Shown piece after piece: positions 55,425 to 64,000 of a stretch of DNA of 64,000 bases. The DNA lies in assembly GCA_964036045.1 (NCBI GenBank), contig OZ038381.1:124751708-124815707 (forward strand). The letters run 5' to 3'. The translations under genes and the position numbers were made by a program. How positions within the stretch are numbered: position 1 is the first letter of the stretch; each line of letters starts with the position of its first letter. Source of the stretch: Eutreptiella sp. 'Long Island Sound 2002'. Taxonomy: Eukaryota; Euglenozoa; Euglenophyceae; Eutreptiales; Eutreptiaceae. The notes under the pieces were generated by a model that saw nothing but the letters and a program-made list of their open reading frames with translations, had not been told where the DNA came from and made no database searches.

Positions 55425-58400
55425 GTCATAGTCATAGTCATAACCACTTATCATGCCGTCTAATGGAGTTACCGGGCATCTCGCGCCGACAGGTGGCTCC
55501 TGCCTTGCTCGATCCCGTGGGTCCCAGGGCTGCCTGAGGTGGCCCACAGCATGACGGAGGACCCAGAGGACCGGGGATACCGGCCAACCAGGCTTTGGGG
55601 GCAGTGGCAGCTGCGGAGCGTTAGCATTAGCAACGGCGACAGACGCTGGCCCGTTTGTTTGCCGGGGGTAAAGGGGCAAGGCACAGCAACGCAGCAGCGT
55701 AGCAACAAGCAGAAAGCAAGGGCGTCTCCTACGGGCGCAAAGCAGCAACCAAGGTACAAAGCAGCACGCATGCGGCAAAGCAAGAGCGGACCCTCCGTTG
55801 TTCGCGTAATCCCGCCACCGTGGAGACGACCATTTCCGCATAATGTACGCCGCCGACCCATCGCCCCGATACCCTAGTATAGTACAGAAACATGGTAGCA
55901 ACTCTACCGTCCCTGTGGCCCTGTGCTGCACCCACACCCCAGATATATACCGTGCCGGCACTCCATGTCAGGGGCCAGTACCCAATCAGCTTCGAGGTAC
56001 CCGCATGCTCACACGTATAATATATCAAGAGGGTCTACAGGGGGGGACGCCGGCCGCCCCGTGACGAGAGTGGCGCAACCCGTGAATATCGCTGGCTGGG
56101 ATTCGGGCTGGTGGGTGCCGTAGCTTGATTATCGACCCCCTGCAGGGGTACCCACCAGAGGCTCGCCCCGGGCTGTGGTAACCAGGTCCACCTCATCTGG
56201 CCCACATACATTGCCCTGGCGCCTACCCTTGACCCTTACCTGCACTGATTGGCCAGCTCCCGTGGTTGCGCCTCTTCCGCCACAGCAGCGGCCAGGCCGC
56301 AGGTTCGGCCCCCACCGACGACGTGGCGAGCCTACTTATAGCATTGGCCCGCGCGTCACCCCCTGGACAACTCTGCATGCTGCTCCTCCTCTCTCCGCCT
56401 CTAGCCGACCGGACAAGCGCCCCCCAGGAGTAAGTCGCTACAATGAAGACTAGATAGATTACACGCATATAGAGGCGACCGCATATTCAGCACTACGCCG
56501 CCGTGCAGTACCGCCGTCGCCACGCCGATGCCACCTGCGAGCCGCCACCACACGCACCACCGCAACCGCAAAGCCATGGTCAGACGGTTAGACTATGTAC
56601 ATGCCCTCAGGCACGGTCCCTCTAGTTTGTTAACGGGGCCAGGGGATGCCCCTGCGTTCCCCCTGAGTTGTTAGAGGGGTCAAGGGGACACCCCAGTACT
56701 GCAATGCGACCCCGCGTTGTCCCCACGGTACGGTTCCCCAGTACCGCCGCGTATCCCCTGTACCCCCACCATACGGACCGCAGTACCGCCGCGCATACCC
56801 CCATGACGCCAGTACACCGTCACCTTTAACTCCGCGTACCCCTCTTGATAGCTCCTCCCAGACCGCCACGCCATCTCAAGTACGCCCGCCATACGGTCCT
56901 CCTGACGATCACGCCTTCGAGATCCTCGGTGCACACTTCGCCGCTTCCGGGGCCTCCAGGCTGCTCCCGCAACCCCGTGTAACACGCCCAGGGGGTGTCG
57001 CAACGCATGCACCGTAGCGCCGGTAACGACGTCGCATGCCCCCACACAAACATGTGCACCCCTGGAGTATCCCGAGCAACTACCCCCGTTACTGCCGTAG
57101 CCAGGCCGCCAGTAGAGACCCCAGTGCCATGGGAATACCATACAGGGGTTTGGGCCTCATTACCCTGGTCAGAACGGCCCATGACACCTCACTGTTGTAT
57201 GCGGCGACCCGGGGCAGGCGGGTGAAGCATCCCTCCCCGACCCTCATGCACGGGGGCAGTACGGCTTACCATCAGGCCGGCACGACCTGTCACATCGCGT
57301 TGGCCGTCATACGCCGCCTGCCAGTACCGCAGAATCAAGCCATGAGGGCACTGCTTCTCAGGTGCCACCCCCTCCGCTGCGTCCAGCATAGGGACGGTGG
57401 CAGGCGCACCCACATTTCCCATACCCTGTCAATCTACATTACCCCCGGCCCCCACCGCGCCGTCACCATTTCCTCCGTGATGCCACAACCAATGTACCCG
57501 CGAGTCGCCCTCCAGGGCCGCCCACCACAGCAGCAGGGGTAGGGCTGCCGTCGGCGAATCGGGGCATCGCACCCCTTCCACCCGGACGCTCTTCAGGTCA
57601 CCCTAGATTGCCTTCCAGGCACTTGAGGACCTCTGTCCAGAGTGCCGCAGTGCCCACCTCGCCTTAGGCCACCCCCTACCGGCACGCTCCCGACATGTCC
57701 CGCATAGTGGGACGGAGGCACAATGATGAACCCCAACCGACGCCGTCTCTCTGCACCCGTGGCAACGATGTGGAAGCACCGACCGCAACGGAACGCAGCT
57801 ACCATCACAACACTGCGACCACAAGTCCTGCCACACATCGCACGCGCTTCTTGGAGACCGAGCAAAGCACGTGCCAGCGCGCGTGCGGTGGCACAGCTGA
57901 GCAGGCTGTGTCTCGCTTCTTCCCACGTGGACACCGGGCGGAGTATCGGTTGTCCGTTGGGCATCATCCGTAGGCTCTCAAGCAGCCGGGGCCACCGTGC
58001 AACTTTGGGGCTGCGCGTGCCATGCGTCACGGGCTCCCAACCATAGTCCCGCACGATCCCCCCAATGTCATCAACCCCGTCCAGCCCCGGGCCCGTGGCA
58101 GACGCGAGAACGAAGCGTTGCCCTCCCGCCCGAGCCTCAACGACCGCCGCGAGGCCTAGGGTATCAAGGGTGTGACGGACATCGGCAGCCACGTGGTCGT
58201 CCCCCTCTAGCAGAGAGAACATGGCTTCCGTGACGTGGCCCTGCGCGTCGTCGCCCTGTACCCGTGCCAGCTGCTTGGAGCCCACCAACACGGCCATGGA
58301 CCGCCGCTCCGTGACCGCTGGAATGGCTCGTCACAGCTGCCGGCCATACACGCACAACGTACCCATGTCGAACACGACAGCCACCGCCAGGACTGGGAGA

Positions 58401-59108
58401 CTGCACAGAGGCTGCTGAAAGACCGGCACCTCGCGAGGCCAGCCCATGACGTTCCCCACAGCCGGATGGTGTGCGTACACCTGGAGCCAAGGATCACTCT
58501 TGCCGTCAGAGCCCCTCACCATGGTACCACGCACCATGGCCCACGACTGCGCCGATACCACGCAGGACCACTCCCTGAATGCCGGGAAGTCCCGAAGCAT
58601 CCAGGAACCGATCCACTGGCTGAAGGCCTGCGCCACTGCCGCCATCGAGTGAGGGAACAAGGACATGGCCTCCTCGTGCGCGATGTACGACCTAGGCACC
58701 AACAGCGCGTGCAGCGGTGCCCTCCGAAAGGTTGCCTGCAGGTCGCTGGGGAGGCCGTCGAACGGGTTCGACGGCGGACGCCGTTGGATCCTCCCTGCCG
58801 GCGGGCAGAAGGGCGTATCACCTCGCAGGAACGCGTACACCGCCCTCCTTCGATCTTCATCGGTAGCTGCATGATCTGGGTGAGCCGATGGTTCCTGCGG
58901 GCATACAGATCTTCCCCAACCTGGACCATGTCCTCCACAAAGAGCTTGGCCTTGGCATGGCCCCGGGACGCCGCCGCCCGCACTGCTGCGAACTGCCGCT
59001 TCAGGACCCCGGGGACGACACCCGCCATCAGGGATTTCGCCCATCTGCAGCCGTGCTCCCTCCACGCCAACAACTATACCACCCTCATCGTCAAGGGTAC
59101 CTCCGCAT
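55425..59108 (-). mobile_element. Unit C copy 2
   Basis: The duplicate of 33935-37616, with the GTCATA hexamer tail at 55425-55442. Its right end at 59108 joins directly to B-prime sequence with no CATA array. Substitutions relative to copy 1 are sparse. Confidence 0.5.
57593..59073 (-). pseudogene. Unit C hypothetical protein, copy 2, interrupted
   Basis: The counterpart of the 455-codon frame at 36102-37469. It is split by TGA at 58331-58333, where copy 1 has CGA, into pieces at 57593-58297 and upstream of 58334. There is an in-frame 3-bp deletion near 58430, and a 1-nt difference near 58907 moves the upstream phase so that the copy 1 ATG would end after 34 codons. Otherwise the protein sequence is nearly identical. 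Confidence 0.6.
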
Positions 59109-60812
59109 AGCGCGGAGGGTTGGGGATATAGTCCCATGCCGCGCGGCCATGAATCGACATGGCCCTACACCGGGCGATACACGCCCTCCCCCCCCCCTCG
59201 CTCAAGAGGGGCCCCCGTCGTCCCCCGGGCAGGGAGCAACCCCCCCCCCCCCCCCCAAGGAACGGCCGCCCTCGGGAGCCCTCGCCCAGCCCCCGGGGGC
59301 CTCTCGGGGTTCGCCCCCGAGCCCGCCCGGCCCTTCCACGCCCCCCCTCACCAGCCGCAGCCCAGAGGCCCGCCCGGTCTCCCCCGCGCCGGCCCACAAC
59401 CACCAGGGACCCGGGCCACGGAGCCCCGGTGCCCAGCCCCGCCCGCCCCCCCGGTATCCCTCCGGCAGGGCCCGTCCCGGTCCGGTTCGGCCGCGCGGGG
59501 ACGGCGTGGCGCTCCCCCCCGCCTCCACCAGGATTCGCCCCCGTGGATGATGCTCGGCGGGATTCGTCCCCGCCGAGCGGGGTGCGGGCCCCACCGCTGA
59601 CCGCGGCCCCGCGGACACCTCGAGCACCCCGGGCTCTCCGGCCGACTTTGGCCAGCCCCGGCCGCTCCTCCGCCCGGTCGGCCGCACGGTGACGCTCTGC
59701 GGCTGAGCTCACCGCACCCCCGCTGCCCTCGCGCGCGCACCCAACCACGAGCCCAAACCCCCCCCCCCCAACGTGCACGCCGTGCCCCCACCGCCCCCCA
59801 CTCTCCCGCCCCTCCGCTCTCAGGTAGCGAAGCCCCCGAGGTGGGCTGCCGCAGCCGCCGACGGACGGCCGCCTTACGCACAAGAGCACCCCCCGCACGC
59901 GGTGGGGGTCCACGTCTTGCACCCCTTCCCCCTGCCACACGCATCATGGCGTTGCGTGTGTCATACCTCCCTCCCTATGCACCATGTGTCACGGCCGCGA
60001 GTGGCCTTTGCCTCCCCTTCCCCACACCGAAGCCGCACGGGGGGGGCCGAAGGCCCCTGGGTGGGGCCCCCAGAACCCCTGCAGCTGCGCCACCCGACGG
60101 GAGGGTGGTGGGGCCCGCCGGTGCGTGGTACGAGCCCCCGCCACCCTCCATCCGCCTGCCGCGACCCGTGACCCCACCCCTGATCCCCCCTTGTCCCCCA
60201 TCCCGGCTGGCCCTTGTTGCATTATACGGGCAGTGCGGGCCGCCAGGAGAGCGGAGGCGCCCCGCACTGCCCCGAGCGCCCCCCCCCACGACAGCTGGCG
60301 CTAAAGGCCAACCGGCGCCTGGCGGGCTGTTGTGCAGGGGGGGCGAGGCGACCGGTCAATTCGTACCCGCCCGCAACGGGGGTGTGTACCCACGGCACCG
60401 GGCACAGACACCCGTTGGGGGGTAGCCACACCACCACCCACCACAGCACCACGGCCAGGGGAGGAAGGGAATAGCCCCGGGCAACGGCCTCCCCCAGGCC
60501 GAGGGAAGGTGCCGACCGCCACGCTCATCCTGGCCCCCCATTTCCTCTTCGTTGTAATCCCCCTTGGCCGTCCCGGCCCACAGTCCCCGCGGCGGGTAAG
60601 TTCCTGGGGTAGAACCCTAAGAACTTCGGTGACGGAAACACGGGTCGTGGTTTCGCGGCCGGCCGACGTGGGGAGCCTCCGCCCCCACGGGACCCCAGGG
60701 CACCCCGGTCATCCCAGCCGGGGATAACCCGCCGCGAGCGCCCCAGTCCCCAACCCCAGGCTTTCCAGTCTCAGTTCCCCTGCGTCTTCCTCGCCACATC
60801 CTCGTAGTGAAA
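59109..60812. repeat. GC-rich unit B-prime, copy 2, start missing
   Basis: Matches 37717-39610 at an offset of about 21205, but lacks the first ~190 bp of the unit and the CATA array before it. It keeps the B-prime-specific insertion and the hairpin at 60370-60421, and lacks the foldback. Confidence 0.82.
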
Positions 60813-60939
60813 GGCTAGGTAACAGGCCACACCCCCACACCACCCCACGGCACGCCCCCCACGCACCCCACGCCGCCCCCGGCCGCCCACCAGGGGCCCG
60901 ACTTTGAACCGTTGACCCCTTCCTCTACCCCACACAACA

Positions 60940-63900
60940 GCCCGATGCCGCTGCGCCCCTGCACAGCCCCATACTGCCGCGCCCATGCGCGGCCCCATGC
61001 TACGCCCCTGCGCATCCCCACGCTGCTGCGCCCCTGCGCAGCCCCACGGTGCAGCGCCCCTGCGCGGCCCCGCGCTGCTATGCCCCTACAAAGCCCTCGC
61101 TGCTGCGCCCATGCGCGGCCCCACGCCACTGCGCCCCCGCGCAGCCCACACTGCCGCGCCCCTGCGCAGCCCCACGCTACGCCACTAGGCAGCCACATAC
61201 AACACCTTTGCGCAGCCCCACGCCACTGCGCCCCTATGCAGCCCCACACTGCACCCCTCCACGGCCCCACGCTGCCCCCCAGGGCTGCTCCGCGCTGCGC
61301 CCCTGCGCAGCCCCACGCTGCGGCCCTGCGCAGCGTCGCACTGCGCCCTTGTACAGCCACACGCTGCGCCCCAACGCACCCCCATGTCGCTGCGCCCCTG
61401 CACAGCCCCCCCACCACTGCGCCGCCCCACACAGCTGCACTGCGCAGCCCCAAGCAGCTACGCCCCTGCGCAGCCCCACGCTGCTGCGCCCCTGCACAGC
61501 CCCATACTACACCTTTGCACAACGCACAACCCAACCGCAGCCCCACGCTACGCCCCTGCGCAGCCCCGCGCTGCTGCGCCCCTACACAGCACCACGCTGC
61601 ACTCCAGCGCAGCCCCACGCTGCTCTCCAGCGCAGCCCCACGCTGCCCTCCAGCGCAGCCCCACGGTGATGCGCCGCTGCGCAGCCCCACGCTACTGCGC
61701 CCCTGCCCAGCCCCTGCTCCCCTGCGCGGCCCCACGCTGTGGCACCCCTGCGCAACCCCGCGCTCGCCCCTGAGCAGCCCCGCGCTTCGCCCCTCCGCGG
61801 CCCCACGCTGCGCCCCTGCGCAACCCCGCGTTGCGCCCCTGCGCAGCCCCGCACTGCTACGCCCTAGCGCCGCCCCAAACCGTTGCGCCCCTACGCAGCC
61901 CCACGCTGCGCCCCTACGCAGCCCCACACTACGCCCCTACGCAGCCCCACGCTGCGCCCCTACGCAGCCCCACGATGCGGCGTTCCTGCACGGCCCCATG
62001 CCGCGCCCCGGCGCAACCCCACGCTGCTACGCCCCTGCGCAGCCCCACGCTGCTACGCCCCTGCGCAGCCCCACGCTGCTGCGCCCCTGCGCAGCCCCAC
62101 GCTGCTACGCCCCTGCGCAGTCCCACGCTGCTGCGCCCCTGCGCGGCCCCGCGCTGCGCCCCTGTACAGCCCCATGCCGCGCCGATACGCAGCCCAGCGC
62201 TGCACTCCTGCGCGGCCCCACGCCGCGCCCCTGCCCAGCCCCGCGCTGCGCCCCTGCACAGCCCCACGCGGCTGCGCCCCAGCACAGCCCTGGCTGCCGC
62301 GCCCCTGCGCAACCCCACGCTACTGCGCCCCTGCCCAACCCCGGGCTGCTGCGCCCCTGCCCAGCCCCACACTGATGCTCCCCTGCGCGGCCCCACGCTG
62401 TTGCGCCCCTGCGCAACCCCGCGCTGCGCCCCTGCGCAGCCCCGCGCTTCGCCCCTACGCGGCCCCACGCTGCGCCCCTGCGCAGCCCCGCGCTGCGCCC
62501 CTGCGCAACCCCGCGCTACTACACCGCTTGCGCCGCCCCATACCGTTGCGCCCCTACGCAGCCCCACGCTGCGCCCCTACGCAGCCCCACGCTGCGGCGC
62601 CCCTGCACGGCCCCATGCCGCGCCCCCGCGCAGCCCCAGGCTGCTACGCCCCTGCGCAGCCCCAGGCTGCTACGCCCCTGCGCAGCCCACGCTGCTGCGC
62701 CCCTGCCCAGCCCCACACCGATGCTCCCCTGCGCGGCCCCACGCTGTTGCGCCCCTGCGCAACCCCGCGCTGCGCCCCTGCGCAGCCCCGCGCTTCCCCC
62801 CTACGCGGCCCCACGCTGCGCCCCTGCGCAGCCCCGCGCTGCGCCCCTGCGCAGCCCCGCGCTACTACACCGCTTGCGCCGCCCCATACCGTTGCGCCCC
62901 TACGCAGCCCCACGCTGCGCCCCTACGCAGCCCCACGCTGCGGCGCCCCTGCACGGCCCCATGCCGCGCCCCCGCGCAGCCCCACGCTGCTACGCCCCTG
63001 CGCAGCCCCAGGCTGCTACGCCCCTGCGCAGCCCACGCTGCTGCGCCCGTGCGCGGCCCCGCGCCGCGCCCTTGCACGGCCCCATGCCGCGCCCATACGC
63101 GGCCTCATGCTGCACTCCTGCGCGGCCCCACGCTGCGCCCCTGCCCAGCCCCGCGCTGCGCCCCTGCGCAGCCCCGCGCTTCGCCCCTGCGCGGCCCCAC
63201 GCCGCGCCCCTGCGCACCTCCGCGCTGCGCCCCTGCGCCGCCCCGCGCTACAACACCCGCCGCCCCATACCGTTGCGCCCCTACGCAGCCCCACGCTGCG
63301 CCCCTACGCAGCCCCACGCTGCGCCCCTACGCAGCCCCACGCTGCGGCGCCCCTGCACGGCCCCATGCCGCGCCCCGGCGAAGCCCCACGCTGCTACGCC
63401 GCTGCGCAGCCCCGAGCTGCTGCGCCCCTGCGCAGCCCCACGGTGCTGCGCCCCTGCGCGGCCCCGCGCCGCGCCCCCGCACGGCCCCATGCCGCGCCCA
63501 TACGCGGCCCCACGTTGCATTCCTGCGCGGCCCCACGCTGCTCCCCTGCCGAGCCCCGCGCTGCGCCCCTGCACAGCCCCACGCGGCTACTACCCTACGC
63601 GGCCCCACGCTGGTGCGCCCCTGCGCAGCCCCGCGCTTCGCATTTGCACAGCCTCACGCTGCGTCCCTGCGCAGCCCCGCACTGCGCCCCTGCGCAGCCC
63701 CGCACTGCTGCGCCCCTGCACCGCACCACGCTGCGCCCCTACGCAGCCCCACGCTGCGCACCTGCGCGGCCCCACGCTGCTGCGCCCCTTCACGGCCCCA
63801 TACCACGCCCCGGCGCAGCCCCACGCTACTGCGCCCCTGCGCAGCCCCACGCTGCTGCGCCCCTGCGCAGCCCCACGCTGCTGCGCCCTTGCGCGGCCCC

Positions 63901-64000
63901 ACGCCGCGCCCCAGCCCAGCCCCGCGCTGCGCCCCTGCGCAGCCCCGCGTTGCTGCTCCCCTGCGCGGCCCCACGCTGCTGCGCCTCTGCCCAGCCCCGC
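60940..64000. repeat. Minisatellite A-prime, copy 2, runs off the window
   Basis: The same start as the array at 39737. It extends past the position where that copy is cut by the LINE junction and continues to the window end. A higher-order unit of about 346 bp is visible between 62519 and 63100 (the CTACTACACCGCTTGCGCCG landmark occurs twice). Confidence 0.94.

Noticed and set aside
44660-55537. Equally long ORFs in array A2 (for example 1634 codons at 47775-52679)
   Set aside because: Same reason. The frame boundaries do not match those of A1, although the arrays are homologous.

Overview
This is a repeat-dominated eukaryotic locus with no ordinary host gene that I can recognise. The evidence for a eukaryote is a long-period simple repeat, (CATA)n, several APE-type LINE retrotransposon copies (endonuclease, reverse transcriptase, RNase H), megasatellite-like arrays of a GC-rich 23/26-bp unit, and nested segmental duplication. 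The species cannot be named from sequence alone. The very GC-rich flanks with poly-C runs, next to about 50% GC LINE sequence, would suit a GC-rich alga or other protist, but that is a weak inference. The setting looks like subtelomeric or pericentromeric heterochromatin.

Layout, left to right. Positions 1-3850 are GC- and pyrimidine-rich flank with small degenerate tandem duplications (units of about 301, 77 and 260 bp). A (CATA)n/(CCTA)n microsatellite at 3851-3998 is followed by two head-to-tail minus-strand LINEs, 3999-13195 and 13381-22906, separated by a pure (CATA)n array. Then come a (CATA)n array, a GC-rich unit 'B' (23049-24716), a 7.9-kb minisatellite 'A1', a (CAA)n-(CCTA)n-(CATA)n boundary, a 3.7-kb unit 'C' carrying a decayed minus-strand ORF (33935-37616), another (CATA)n array, a variant 'B-prime' (37717-39610), and a short minisatellite 'A-prime'. 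At about 40268 the minisatellite joins directly to the 5' part of a third LINE, and the series LINE 5' part-(CATA)n-B-A-C-B-prime-A-prime is repeated to the window end. Positions 20444-40267 and 40268 to about 61479 are therefore a tandem duplication of roughly 20-21 kb.

The LINE carries, on the minus strand, a 5' leader, ORF1 (about 850 codons, no recognised domain), and ORF2 (APE, RT and RNase H, then a C-terminal CCHC finger). A 150-codon ORF3 overlaps the end of ORF2 by ATGA, and the 3' end is a short (TCAAA)n tail. ORF1 and ORF2 are in the same frame, separated by a TAA present in both copies, with no ATG at the start of ORF2. Copy 2 has an uninterrupted 1148-codon APE-RT-RNase H frame but a broken ORF1. 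Copy 1 is broken in both.

The main hypothesis is that (CATA)n arrays are the insertion target of this LINE and of unit C. All are in the same orientation, every complete end abuts (CATA)n, and each has its own short-repeat 3' tail. Recombination among the microsatellites and minisatellites then built the larger duplications. The very long ORFs in the minisatellites follow from a stop-free unit in all frames and are not annotated as genes.
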